NCBI RefSeq assembly: GCF_023703415.1
Contig: NZ_JAGMTU010000006.1
Location: forward strand, 218,529 to 282,528
Length of the DNA: 64,000 nt
Reading direction: 5' to 3'
DNA from: Microbacterium sp. USTB-Y
GTDB taxonomy: Bacteria > Actinomycetota > Actinomycetes > Actinomycetales > Microbacteriaceae
Shown here: piece after piece, positions 16,567 through 24,837 of the stretch
How positions within the stretch are numbered: position 1 is the first letter of the stretch
Layout: the number at the start of each line of letters is the position of its first letter
The notes under the pieces: model-generated
Database searches by the model: none
Told to the model about the DNA's origin: nothing
Seen by the model: the letters and a program-made list of their open reading frames with translations, nothing else
Position numbers and translations under genes: made by a program

Positions 16567-17301
16567 GTGAACAGTTGCATTCACTGCAACATGCGAGGGT
16601 TTGTGGTCCGCGACGGCTGGGCGGTGAACATCCGGAAGTTCGTGCCGCGCTATCGGAGCCTGGAGTCCCTCGTCGCGCAGGGGATGCTGCCCCCGGCGAC
16701 GGCCGCACTGCTCGCCGAGGCGATGCGGGGCGGTCGCAGCGTGATCGTCTCGGGTCCGACCCATGCCGGGAAGACGACACTGCTGGCCGCGCTCGTCGCG
16801 GAGTGCGGGCACCAGCGCGTGATCACGGTCGAGGAGACGTTCGAGCTCGGCGTGCGAGCACCCGACCTCGTCGCCCTCCAGGGGCGGCAGGCGAGCCTGG
16901 AGGGCGCCGGTGAGATCACCCTGCGGCGCCTGGTGAAGGAGGCGCTGCGGATGCGGCCGGATCGGCTCGTCGTCGGCGAGGTGCGCGACGCGGAGGCGCT
17001 CGACCTCGTGCTCGCCCTGAACACGGGCGTTCCCGGCGCGGCGACCGTGCACGCGAACTCGGCCGCGGACGCGCTGGAGAAGCTGAGCATGCTGCCGCTG
17101 CTCGCCGGACGCAACATCGATCGGGCCTTCATCGCGCCCGCGCTCGCCGCGTCCGTCGACCTCGTCGTGCACTGCCGGCGGGAGTCCGACGGGAGGCGCC
17201 GGGTGGTCGAGGTCATCGCCCCGACCGCCGTCGAACCCGACGGTCGCATCGGCTACCGAGCCGTCACCGCGGGTACCCGCGTCGACGAGGCCGTCGCATG
17301 A
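16567..17301 (+). pseudogene. cpaF: CpaF/TadA pilus-assembly ATPase, 3' half
   Basis: CpaF homology starts at RGFVVRDGWAVNIRKFVPRYRSLESLV (base 16594). It contains Walker A GPTHAGKTTLL, the Asp-box VITVEETFELG, Walker B/His-box region RPDRLVVGEVRDAEALDLVLALNTG, and GAATVHANSAADALEKL. The nine codons upstream (GTG at 16567) belong to the island end, so a 244-residue product without the N-terminal domain could still be made. As a secretion ATPase it would lack the domain used for hexamer assembly and platform contact. It overlaps tadB by 4 bp (ATGA). Confidence 0.88.
16575..16589. repeat. Palindromic site TTGCATTNNNTGCAA, copy 2, at right end of island
   Basis: TTGCATTCACTGCAA (extended by G and C to a 6-bp stem, 16574-16590) lies within 5 bp of the point where CpaF homology resumes. 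Its position at the junction and its repetition 139 bp inside make it a candidate recombinase site. Confidence 0.6.
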
Positions 17302-18152
17302 CTCTGCTGCTGGGTGCGCTGCTCGCAGCCGGTGTCGTTCTCGCAGCCAGCCCGTGGCTGTGGCCGGCCGGCGCGGGGCGGGTGCGGCTGCCGCGCGCCG
17401 GGGTGCCGACGCGGCTGCTGCGCGAGGCGGGATTCCGCGCCGACGTGCGGGTGTTCGCGCTCGTGGTGCTCTCCGGCGGCCTCGTCTCGGGTGCGGTCGC
17501 GTGGCTGATGACCGGCGCCGTCGCCTTCGTGCTCGTACTGAGCGTGGCGGGCGCTGCGGCACCGGTGGTGTTCCTGCGTTCGCGCCGTCAGCGCCTGCTC
17601 CGGATGCGACGCGGTCTCTGGCCCGACGTGTGCGACCTGCTCATCGCCTCGATCCGTGTGGGCATGCCGCTGCCGGATGCCGTGGCGGCGCTGGAGCGGG
17701 CGGCGCCGGGGCCGCTGCGTCCGGCCTTCGCGGCGTTCGCGCGCGATCTGCACGGCACGGGGCGTTTCGATGATGCCGCCGCGAAACTCAAGGACGCGCT
17801 CGCGGATCCGGTCGGGGACAGGATCATCGAGACGCTGCGGATGGCCCGCGAGGTCGGCGGAACCGAGCTCAGCACCGTGCTGCGCGCGCTGTCGGGTTCT
17901 GTGCGGGCGGAGGCGGCACTGCGCGCCGAGGTGGAGGCGCGGCAGTCGTGGATCCGCGGGGCCGCGGTACTGGGGGCGATCGCTCCCTGGGTGATCCTGG
18001 TGCTGCTCCTGCTGCGGCCCGAAGGCTCGCGGGCCTATGCCACCCCCGAGGGGATCGCCCTGATCCTGGGCGGTGCCGTGGTGTCGTTCGTCGCGTTCCG
18101 GATCATGCTGCGGATCGGTCGGCTGCCCGAGCAGCGGAGGTGGTTCCGGTGA
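17298..18152 (+). CDS. tadB: TadB-like inner-membrane platform protein
   Basis: This 284-residue protein has two N-terminal helices, a cytoplasmic T2SF domain (about 100-215) containing LIASIRVGMPLPDAVAALERAAPGPLRPAF and AREVGGTELSTVLRALSGSVRAEAALRAEVEARQSW, and two C-terminal helices. It should form the membrane platform for Flp-type pilus assembly together with TadC, energised by CpaF. It overlaps the cpaF end and the tadC start by 4 bp each. Its frame is intact, but CpaF is split, so pilus assembly may be off unless a second ATPase exists. Confidence 0.88.
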   Translation: MTLLLGALLAAGVVLAASPWLWPAGAGRVRLPRAGVPTRLLREAGFRADVRVFALVVLSGGLVSGAVAWLMTGAVAFVLVLSVAGAAAPVVFLRSRRQRLLRMRRGLWPDVCDLLIASIRVGMPLPDAVAALERAAPGPLRPAFAAFARDLHGTGRFDDAAAKLKDALADPVGDRIIETLRMAREVGGTELSTVLRALSGSVRAEAALRAEVEARQSWIRGAAVLGAIAPWVILVLLLLRPEGSRAYATPEGIALILGGAVVSFVAFRIMLRIGRLPEQRRWFR

Positions 18153-19075
18153 GCGCGATCTCGGGGCTGGCCATCGCCGTGCTGTTCGGTGGCGCGTTCG
18201 CCGCCGGCGTCCTCCTCGTCCTCGCGGCCTTCCCGCGGTGGCGCTGGGCGGATCTGGGTGCGCGGATCGCGCCGCACCTGCGGGACATCGTCGACCTCGC
18301 CGAGCCGACCCCCCGGCTGCCGTGGCGGATGCCCGCGGGCGGGTCGTGGTCGACCCGGCTCAAGGGCGCCCTGGGACTGTTCGGCGGGGGAGACGCCGGG
18401 GTGACCCTGCGGATGGCGCAGGCCGGGCTGAGCGGCGGGTCGGGCGCCTTCCGCAGCCGACAGCTGATGTGGGTGCTGACCGGGCTGGCCGCGGGGGCCG
18501 CCGCGACCGTCCTCCTCGCTCTGATCGGACGGCTGTCGGCACCGGTCGCGCTGCTTCCGCTGCTGTCGGCGGTGACCGGCGGTGTGACCTGCGACGCGCT
18601 GCTCGGCGCCCGGGCGAGAGCGCGAGTGTCCCGTCTCGTCGAGGAGCTGCCGACCGTGCTCGAGTTCCTCGCGCTCTGCCTGTCCGCCGGAGAGGGCCTG
18701 CCCGACGCGCTGCGCCGCGTGGGCGCGGCCGGGTCGGGTGAGCTCAGCGCCGAGCTGCGCGGCGTCACACTCGCCGCGAATACGGGATCCTCGCTCGCGG
18801 ACGCCCTCGGTGACGGCGCGCATCGGCTCCAGATCCGGCCACTGACCCGTGCCGTCGATCAGATCGTCGCCGCCCTGGAACGCGGCGCCCCGCTGGCTGC
18901 CGTGCTCCAGGCACAGGCCTCGGACGCGCGGGAGGAGACCAAACGCGGCCTGATCGAGCAGGCCGGCCGCAAGGAGATCCTGATGCTCCTGCCGCTGGTC
19001 TTCCTGATCCTTCCCCTCAGCGTCCTCTTCGCCGTGTTCCCCGGCGTCTTCATCCTGCGGCTCGGCATCGGCTGA
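18149..19075 (+). CDS. tadC: TadC-like inner-membrane platform protein
   Basis: This 308-residue T2SF protein starts at a GTG (MSAISGLAIAVLFGGAF) overlapping the tadB stop. It has an N-terminal helix, two central helices near residues 105-155, the T2SF region VSRLVEELPTVLEFLALCLSAGEGLPDALRRV, and a C-terminal membrane helix KEILMLLPLVFLILPLSVLFAVFPG, which is characteristic of TadC. It pairs with TadB. A longer opening extends upstream inside tadB in another frame and was discarded. Confidence 0.87.
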   Translation: MSAISGLAIAVLFGGAFAAGVLLVLAAFPRWRWADLGARIAPHLRDIVDLAEPTPRLPWRMPAGGSWSTRLKGALGLFGGGDAGVTLRMAQAGLSGGSGAFRSRQLMWVLTGLAAGAAATVLLALIGRLSAPVALLPLLSAVTGGVTCDALLGARARARVSRLVEELPTVLEFLALCLSAGEGLPDALRRVGAAGSGELSAELRGVTLAANTGSSLADALGDGAHRLQIRPLTRAVDQIVAALERGAPLAAVLQAQASDAREETKRGLIEQAGRKEILMLLPLVFLILPLSVLFAVFPGVFILRLGIG

Positions 19076-19109
19076 TCCGGTCCGAGCGCCTCCCTGAAAG
19101 GAACCTCAC

Positions 19110-19316
19110 ATGCTCGCTGAACGTGCGCCCGCGTCGCCCGCCCGTCCGGACCCGTCGTCTCTCGATCCGTCCGAGGACCCGGAACGGGGTGACGTCCCCG
19201 GCTGGGTGCTGATCACCTTGATGACCGCGGGGCTCGTCGTCTTGATCTGGGCCGTGGCGGGGCCCGCGCTCACCAACCTGTTCGAGCAGGCGATCGCGCG
19301 CGTGAGCGGGCTCTGA
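19110..19316 (+). CDS. Small pilin-like membrane peptide of tad locus
   Basis: This 68-residue protein has a charged, Pro-rich N-terminus (about 1-30), one hydrophobic helix GWVLITLMTAGLVVLIWAVAG, and an amphipathic tail. Its size and its place between tadC and tadE are those of the Flp-type major pilin in actinobacterial tad loci. A prepilin-like G/D junction (ERGDVPGW) precedes the helix, but the Glu expected at +5 of the mature pilin is missing. Identity as Flp is therefore tentative. AAGGAACC before the ATG is the Shine-Dalgarno. Confidence 0.65.
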   Translation: MLAERAPASPARPDPSSLDPSEDPERGDVPGWVLITLMTAGLVVLIWAVAGPALTNLFEQAIARVSGL

Positions 19317-19322
19317 TCCGAC

Positions 19323-19739
19323 ATGAACGGTGTGATGCGAGGGAGCGGTGCTCCCGGTGACGATCGCGGTTCCGGGCCGGTCGAGTTCGTGCTGGTGGGT
19401 GCGTTGCTGACGCTGCTCACCCTCGCCGTGCTGCAGCTCGCGCTCGCGGTCTACGTGCGCAACGTCGTGCACGATGCGGCCGTCGAGGGCGCGCATATCG
19501 CGGCCCTCGCCGACACGGAACCCGGTGAAGGAGCTCAGCGCACCGAGGCGGTCATCGCCCGTGCCCTCGGCGCCGACGACGCCCGGGACGTCAGCGTGCG
19601 TGAGACGACGGCGCTGGGTGTGCCCACGATGGAGGTGACGGTGCGCACCACGCTGCCGGTCATCGGCCTGCTCGGGGTGCCGTCGGCACTGGAGGTGACC
19701 GGCCGTGCTCCCGTGGAGTCGTTCGCCGCAGCCGGGTGA
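19323..19739 (+). CDS. tadE: TadE-like minor pseudopilin
   Basis: This 138-residue protein carries DRGSGPVEFVLVGALLTLLTLAVLQLALAVYVRNVVHDAAVEGA, the TadE domain: a prepilin-type Gly followed by Glu at +5 (G/SGPVE), one hydrophobic helix, then a YVRNVVHDAA amphipathic segment. The remaining 85 residues are extracytoplasmic. It starts 6 bp after the pilin-like gene and ends 1 bp before the next TadE-like gene. TadE-type minor pilins help initiate or stabilise Flp pili. Confidence 0.85.
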   Translation: MNGVMRGSGAPGDDRGSGPVEFVLVGALLTLLTLAVLQLALAVYVRNVVHDAAVEGAHIAALADTEPGEGAQRTEAVIARALGADDARDVSVRETTALGVPTMEVTVRTTLPVIGLLGVPSALEVTGRAPVESFAAAG

Positions 19740-19740
19740 G

Positions 19741-20211
19741 ATGTCGTCCCCGCTGTCGGAGAGACGTCGGCTGCGGCACTCCAGCGAGACAGGATCCGCA
19801 GCCGTGGAGTTCATCGGACTGGGCGTGATCCTGCTGGTTCCGCTCCTGTACCTCGTGATCGCCCTCGGTGCGATCCAGGAGGAGATGCTCGGAGTCGAGT
19901 CCGCCGCGAGGCATATGGCCCGGACCATGAGCGCGGCGACGGACGGGGCGGATGCGACCGCTCGCGCCGACGCCGCCGTGCGGTCTGCGATCGCGGAGTA
20001 CGAGATGGATCCGGACACCGTCGAGGTCGACATCCGATGCGCGCCGCGCGGCGCGGAATGCCCGTCCGCCGGTGCGACCGTCGTGGTCACGGTCACCGCG
20101 AAGGTCGCACTGCCGTTCCTGCCGCCGATGTCCGGCAGGGACCGGATCGGCGCCGTGCCGGTGCAGGCTTCATCGGCGTACAAGGTCTCGCGCACGTGGA
20201 CAGGCGGATGA
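19741..20211 (+). CDS. TadE/TadF-like pseudopilin
   Basis: This 156-residue protein has a second TadE-type signature, ETGSAAVEFIGLGVILLVPLLYLVIALGAIQEEMLGVESAARHMAR, with the G/SAAVE processing-site motif and one membrane helix (about 24-45). The extracytoplasmic part holds a Cys pair (IRCAPRGAEC) likely to form a disulfide. The ATG at 19741 is preferred to an upstream ATG inside tadE. Its stop overlaps the next ATG (ATGA). It is a TadE paralogue or TadF equivalent. Confidence 0.8.
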   Translation: MSSPLSERRRLRHSSETGSAAVEFIGLGVILLVPLLYLVIALGAIQEEMLGVESAARHMARTMSAATDGADATARADAAVRSAIAEYEMDPDTVEVDIRCAPRGAECPSAGATVVVTVTAKVALPFLPPMSGRDRIGAVPVQASSAYKVSRTWTGG

Positions 20212-20678
20212 GCGTGGTGCGCGGATCGGAGACGTTCCAGGGACGGGCGCAGGGCGCTCGCCGACGGAACCTGCTCGCCGATGAGCGGGGGAGCACGGTG
20301 CCCCTCATCCTCGGATACCTGGTGCTCGCGATCGCCCTGATCTGGGTATGCGTGTGCGCCACGGATCTCTACATCGCGCAGAAGCGCCTCGACTCCGTGG
20401 CGGATGCGGCGGCGCTCGCCGGAGCGGACGGCTTCCGGCTGCAGGTGGACGGGGCGGGGATCCGTGCACGGCTCGATGATGCGGACGTCGCGGAGCAGGC
20501 GGCCGCGGTGATCGCGGTGCTCGACGACGGCACGGAACTCGTCTCCGCGAGCAGTCCGGACGGGCTCTCCGCCCGCGTGACGGTGAAGGCCACGTGGTCG
20601 CCGCCGCTGCTCAGCGACCTCGTGCCGGCGGTGGTCTCGATCCGCTCCACGGGGACGAGCCGCACCTCGCTCGAGTGA
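20208..20678 (+). CDS. TadG-like (Rv3660c-locus type) pilus-locus protein
   Basis: This 156-residue protein carries DERGSTVPLILGYLVLAIALIWVCVCATDLYIAQKRLDSVADAAALAGAD. A type-IV-pilin-like junction (G/STVP), one helix, then LDSVADAAALAGA are the hallmarks of the TadG N-terminal (pilus-assembly) domain. The long VWA part of full TadG is absent. It starts inside the previous gene (ATGA overlap) and ends the tad operon, converging on the diacylglycerol kinase gene. It is probably exported and membrane anchored. Confidence 0.78.
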   Translation: MSVVRGSETFQGRAQGARRRNLLADERGSTVPLILGYLVLAIALIWVCVCATDLYIAQKRLDSVADAAALAGADGFRLQVDGAGIRARLDDADVAEQAAAVIAVLDDGTELVSASSPDGLSARVTVKATWSPPLLSDLVPAVVSIRSTGTSRTSLE

Positions 20679-20723
20679 GCCCGATGGCGGCTCGCAAGAG
20701 GCGCGACCGCTTCGTCGTCGCGC

Positions 20724-22217
20724 TCAGCTGCGATGCGCCCGATAGACCGTCAGCGCACGACGCGCCGCGCGCACACGCAGGTGATCGCTCGCCTCGCCCA
20801 CCTCGCCGTCGCGCGCGATGCGCTCGGGTCCGCCGGGGAGGCCGATCTCGAACTCCGGAGCGGACACCTCGTGGTATTGCTTCACCCGGGCCAGCTGTCC
20901 GGTGAGTGTCGCGAGCAGGACGACGAAGCGCGACCAGCGGCCGGACACGTCGAGGATCCGCAGATCGATCAGGCCGTCCTGAAGGTCTTCGCGCACGGTG
21001 GGGGCGAAGCCGTGCGGCTGGTACTGGCCGTTCCCGATGAACAGGAGACTCGATTCCCGGGTCCTTCCGTCGACCGTCACGGAGACCGCGCGGTCCTTGC
21101 GCATCGTTCGCCACCCGGCGACGAGCGCCGCGAGCGGCTTGCCGATCCTCTTCTCCCTCCCCTCGCGGATGCGCACGAAATCGGTGTAGGCGCCGACGCT
21201 GGCCGTGTTGAGGAAGATCTGGTCGTTGAGGTAGCCGACATCGACCTTCGTCGCCGTGCCGCGCCGGATCGCGCGCACCGTGTCCTTCACCCGGTCGGCG
21301 CCGATCGTGCGGGCGAAGTGATTGAAGGTTCCGCCGGGGAACACCGCGAGCGGGAGATCCCTCTCGATCGCGGCCTGCGCGGCGGCGGCCACGGTGCCGT
21401 CGCCGCCGGCGACCGCGAGCACGTCCGCTCCGGCGGCCGCTCGGCGCATCACCGCCGCGACGTCGTCGGACTCGTGCAGCTCGACGATCCCCATGTCGGG
21501 CAGCGCCCGCCGCAGGACGCGCGTGAGATCCGCGCCGCGCCCGCTGTGGGACGCCGGGTTGACGACCAGCGTGACGCCCTTGCCACGGGGGCGGGGCTGC
21601 AGCTGGTCGAGCTCGCGAGGGGCGGACACGGCCGGCGTCGGCACGGGCGGCACGAGCCGGCGACCGATGGCCGCGACCGTGCTGCCCAGGACGAGACCCG
21701 CGGCGACATCCGAAGGGTAGTGCGCTCCGGTGGCGACCCGGGAGAAGCCCACGAGTCCCGCGAGCACCTGGAGCGGCACGCCCGCCGCCGGAAGCTCGGC
21801 GCTGACCCCGGCCGCGAAGGCCGCCGCGCTCGCCGCATGTCCGCTGGGGAACGAGGAGGAAAGCGGCGTCCTGCGGGACAGCCGGCCGAGCGGGACGAGC
21901 GTCTGGATCGGACGCTCGCGATGATGCAGGCGCTTGGCGAGCTGGTTCGCGATGAGGCTCGTCGCCCCGAGGGTCACGACCCCGCGCAGGCCGGCGCGCC
22001 GCGCGCGGCTGCGTCCGGTCAGGTAGAGGCCCCCCGCGATCCCGAGCCACAGCAGGGAGTGGTCGGCGGCGTTCGTGAGCCGAGGCATCCAGCGGTCCAG
22101 GACCGGGCTGGGCGTCGTCGCGACCGCGGAGAAGACAGCCGCGTCCAGGGCGCGCACCTGCTCTCGTGCCTCGGCAGCCGCGTCGCGGATCGGGCGGGGG
22201 CTTCTCCTGCGTGTCAT
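20724..22217 (-). CDS. PAP2 phosphatase-diacylglycerol/sphingosine kinase-like fusion
   Basis: This 497-residue two-domain protein has a PAP2 phosphatase domain in about residues 55-200 with all three motifs: KRLHHRERP, SSFPSGHAASAAAFA and SRVATGAHYPSDVAAG. From about 218 a DAGK catalytic domain follows, with VTLVVNPASHSGRG, VLAVAGGDGTVAAAAQ (nucleotide loop), LAVFPGGTFNHFAR and a second ATP-NAD-kinase-like lobe. The fusion suggests local turnover of a lipid phosphate or undecaprenyl-type substrate at the membrane. The actual lipid is unknown. Several hydrophobic segments lie in the PAP2 half. The opening MTRRRSPRP is basic and cytoplasmic. Confidence 0.88.
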   Translation of the reverse strand: MTRRRSPRPIRDAAAEAREQVRALDAAVFSAVATTPSPVLDRWMPRLTNAADHSLLWLGIAGGLYLTGRSRARRAGLRGVVTLGATSLIANQLAKRLHHRERPIQTLVPLGRLSRRTPLSSSFPSGHAASAAAFAAGVSAELPAAGVPLQVLAGLVGFSRVATGAHYPSDVAAGLVLGSTVAAIGRRLVPPVPTPAVSAPRELDQLQPRPRGKGVTLVVNPASHSGRGADLTRVLRRALPDMGIVELHESDDVAAVMRRAAAGADVLAVAGGDGTVAAAAQAAIERDLPLAVFPGGTFNHFARTIGADRVKDTVRAIRRGTATKVDVGYLNDQIFLNTASVGAYTDFVRIREGREKRIGKPLAALVAGWRTMRKDRAVSVTVDGRTRESSLLFIGNGQYQPHGFAPTVREDLQDGLIDLRILDVSGRWSRFVVLLATLTGQLARVKQYHEVSAPEFEIGLPGGPERIARDGEVGEASDHLRVRAARRALTVYRAHRS

Positions 22218-22277
22218 CGGACACCTCCTCGATCCACGGTAGCGAAGAGCCGGTGTCGGAGCGCCCGCTGCGGGGCG

Positions 22278-23540
22278 CTAGGGCAGGGTCCGCCGCGGGA
22301 CGAAGCGGGGGATGAACCGCAGGAACCCGACGGCGCCGATGATCCCGATCGCGCCCATGGCGGCTGCTCCGATCGCGAGCGAGCTGATCGCCGCGATCCC
22401 CGAGAACAGCAGGGGAGCGATCGCGCCGCCGGCGTCGGTGAGCGTGCGCCAGGAGCCGAGGAACGCGGCGGGCTCGGACTGCGGGGCGACGTCGGCTCCG
22501 AGCGTGAGCAGTATTCCGCTGGAGAGCCCGTTGCCGACGCCGAGCACCGCGGCGATCATGCCGAACCAGAGCACGTTCGTGCTCGCGTCGTGCGTGAGGG
22601 AGAGCACGAGGAAGCCGGCGCCCATCAGCACCATCGCCGGCAGCGCGGCCCAGAGGCGGCCGAAGCGGTCCATGACCTGACCGCTCGCGTAGAACAGGGC
22701 GAAGTCGATCGCGCCGGAGACGCCGACCACGAGCGCGATCGACGAGGCGTCCAGCCCGATCGAGACGCCCCACAGCGGCAGCACCACCTGGCGGGCGGAG
22801 CGCACGGCCGAGAGGCTCGCCGCGGCGAGGCCCAGGCGCCCCAGCACCCCGCGGTTGCGCCACATCGTGCGGAAGACGCCTGCGCGCTCGATCGTGGGGA
22901 TCGATCCGCTCACCGCCTCACCGGTGTCCTCGACATCGCCGGGATCGCGATCGGCGGCCGCGGCCTGCGCCTCCGGATCCGGCCCGAACAGCACGAGCAG
23001 GATCAGCGCGACCAGCAGCACGACGAAGAACCACAGGGCGGCGTTCTCGGTGTGGAACAGAGCCAGCAGCGCCGCGGCGATGAAGGGCCCCACGAACATG
23101 CCGGCACGGAAGGAGCCGCCCAGCAGCGACAGCGCGCGGGCGCGGAACTCGACCGGAACACGGGTCGTCATGAACGCGTGCCGGGCCAGTCCGAACGCCG
23201 CCGCCGACATGCCGACCACGAACACGGCGACCGTGAACACGACGAGGCTCGGCGCGAGCGCTCCCGCGACCACGCCGATGAGGGAGAGGGCACCGGCGAT
23301 CACCATCGTGTACCGCTCGCCGACCCGCGACACCAGCCAGCCCGCGGGGATGTTGCCGCACAGCTGTCCCACCACGAGCGCCGAGGCGATGAGGCCGGCC
23401 GACGCGAGGGTCGCCCCCCGGCTCGCCGCGATCACGGGGATGAGCGGCACGACCGCGCCCTCGCCGAGCGAGAAGAGGAGCGTGGGCAGGTACACCATCG
23501 GGCCGAACTTCCACAGCACAGAGATCGCCCGTTCCGCCAC
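22278..23540 (-). CDS. MFS transporter, unknown substrate
   Basis: This 420-residue protein has 12 predicted helices in two halves separated by an acidic loop (DPEAQAAAADRDPGDVEDTGEAVSGS, about 190-215). Motif-A-like sequences are WLVSRVGERYTM and QVMDRFGRLWAA. The GTG at 23540 (MAERAISVLWKFGPMVYLP) is chosen because it fits the usual length; the frame stays open further upstream and the true start could be a nearby codon. It is divergent from prfB by 109 bp. Substrate cannot be told; drug or metabolite efflux is likely. Confidence 0.8.
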   Translation of the reverse strand: MAERAISVLWKFGPMVYLPTLLFSLGEGAVVPLIPVIAASRGATLASAGLIASALVVGQLCGNIPAGWLVSRVGERYTMVIAGALSLIGVVAGALAPSLVVFTVAVFVVGMSAAAFGLARHAFMTTRVPVEFRARALSLLGGSFRAGMFVGPFIAAALLALFHTENAALWFFVVLLVALILLVLFGPDPEAQAAAADRDPGDVEDTGEAVSGSIPTIERAGVFRTMWRNRGVLGRLGLAAASLSAVRSARQVVLPLWGVSIGLDASSIALVVGVSGAIDFALFYASGQVMDRFGRLWAALPAMVLMGAGFLVLSLTHDASTNVLWFGMIAAVLGVGNGLSSGILLTLGADVAPQSEPAAFLGSWRTLTDAGGAIAPLLFSGIAAISSLAIGAAAMGAIGIIGAVGFLRFIPRFVPRRTLP

Positions 23541-23635
23541 GACTCCACGGTAGACCCGTGCGCGGATGCCGGGTCGCGCACCCGCGGGCGACGACGATCT
23601 GGCCCGAGGGTTCGTCAGGGCATCGCTGCGCGCGA

Positions 23636-23641
23636 TACTCT
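23636..23641 (+). promoter_or_regulatory. Probable -10 box of prfB
   Basis: TACTCT ends 8 nt before the prfB ATG, the spacing of a leaderless or very short leader transcript. Confidence 0.4.
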
Positions 23642-23649
23642 GAGGTGCC

Positions 23650-24762
23650 ATGCTCGAACTTGATCTCTCCGCCGAAATCGCGGCCCTCCGTCAGACCTTC
23701 GGCGACATCCGCGAGGTCGCCGACGTCGAGGGACTCCGCGCCGACATCGAACGCCTCAGCGAGGAAGCGGGCGCGCCCGACCTCTGGGACGACCCCGAGA
23801 AGGCGCAGAAGGTGACGAGCGCCCTCAGCCACCGCCAGGCGGACCTCAAGCGCGTCACCGAGGTGGAGCAGCGTCTCGACGACCTCGAGGTGCTGGTCGA
23901 GCTCGCCAACGAGATGGAGGACGAGGACTCCGCCGCCGAGGCGCGCGCCGAGCTCGCCTCCCTCACCGACACGGTGAACCAGCTCGAGGTGCAGACCCTG
24001 CTGGACGGCGAGTACGACGAGCGCGCCGCGATCATCACGATCCGCTCGGGTGCGGGCGGCGACGACGCCACCGACTTCGCCGAGATGCTGCTGCGCATGT
24101 ACCTGCGCTACGCCGAGCGCCACAAATTCCCGGTCAAGGTCATGGACACCTCCTACGCCGAGGGCGCGGGCATCAAGTCCACGACCTTCGAGGTCGATGC
24201 GCCCTACGCCTTCGGCACCCTCTCTGTGGAGGCGGGCACCCACCGCCTCGCCCGGATCAGCCCGTTCGGATCCGCCGACAAGCGCCAGACGTCGTTCGCC
24301 GCCGTCGAGGTCATCCCGCTCATGGAGGAGGCGACCGAGGTCGACATCCCCGAGGGCGACATCCGCGTCGACGTGTTCCGCTCCTCGGGTCCCGGCGGCC
24401 AGTCGGTCAACACGACCGACTCCGCGGTGCGCATCACGCACCTGCCGACCGGCATCGTCGTGTCGATGCAGAACGAGAAGTCGCAGATCCAGAACCGCGC
24501 CGCCGCCATGCGCGTGCTGCAGACCCGCCTGCTGCTGCTGCAGAAGGAGGAGGAGGCCGCCAAGAAGAAGGAGCTCGCGGGCAACATCACGGCGAGCTGG
24601 GGCGACCAGATGCGCTCCTACTTCCTCTACGGCCAGCAGCTCGTCAAGGATCTGCGCACCGGACACGAGTCCGGCAACCCTGCGACGGTCTTCGACGGCG
24701 ACCTGGACGGCTTCATCTCGGCCGGGATCCGCTGGCGCAAGCGCAAGGACGAAGACGACTGA
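23650..24762 (+). CDS. prfB: Peptide chain release factor 2
   Basis: This 370-residue class-I release factor recognises UGA and UAA. SPF in RISPFGSADKRQTSF is the RF2 anticodon-like tripeptide and GPGGQSVNTTDSAVR holds the GGQ peptidyl-hydrolysis motif. The N-terminal coiled-coil domain (about 1-110) is followed by RSGAGGDDATDFAEMLLRMYLRY. The reading frame is continuous; the programmed +1 frameshift used by many bacteria in prfB is not needed here. The start agrees with the usual MLELDLSAEI opening. Confidence 0.96.
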   Translation: MLELDLSAEIAALRQTFGDIREVADVEGLRADIERLSEEAGAPDLWDDPEKAQKVTSALSHRQADLKRVTEVEQRLDDLEVLVELANEMEDEDSAAEARAELASLTDTVNQLEVQTLLDGEYDERAAIITIRSGAGGDDATDFAEMLLRMYLRYAERHKFPVKVMDTSYAEGAGIKSTTFEVDAPYAFGTLSVEAGTHRLARISPFGSADKRQTSFAAVEVIPLMEEATEVDIPEGDIRVDVFRSSGPGGQSVNTTDSAVRITHLPTGIVVSMQNEKSQIQNRAAAMRVLQTRLLLLQKEEEAAKKKELAGNITASWGDQMRSYFLYGQQLVKDLRTGHESGNPATVFDGDLDGFISAGIRWRKRKDEDD

Positions 24763-24837
24763 TTGCCGTCGGACTCCCGGTTGCTCAGCGCCTTCCCAGG
24801 TGACGGAGCACGGGAATCCCCGTAGGGTGGTCTCCCG

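Larger units (their letters stand above)
9204..16593. mobile_element. Metal-resistance genomic island inserted in cpaF, carrying a recombinase trio
   Basis: The boundaries are placed where CpaF homology stops (HVAIAD, base 9203) and resumes (RGFVVRDGWAVNIRKF, from 16594), each with an uncertainty of several bases. Inside, the plus strand carries a CmtR-type sensor, a P1B-4 ATPase, CadD, LspA and a thioredoxin-fold protein. The minus strand carries a tyrosine recombinase, a Cro/C1 protein and a zinc-ribbon recombinase-like protein. The organisation (several recombinase-related genes at one end, resistance genes at the other, gene-disrupting integration) recalls Tn554-type elements, though the proteins are not obviously those of Tn554. 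Base composition looks less GC-rich than the flanks. No perfect target duplication was found by eye. Confidence 0.85.
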
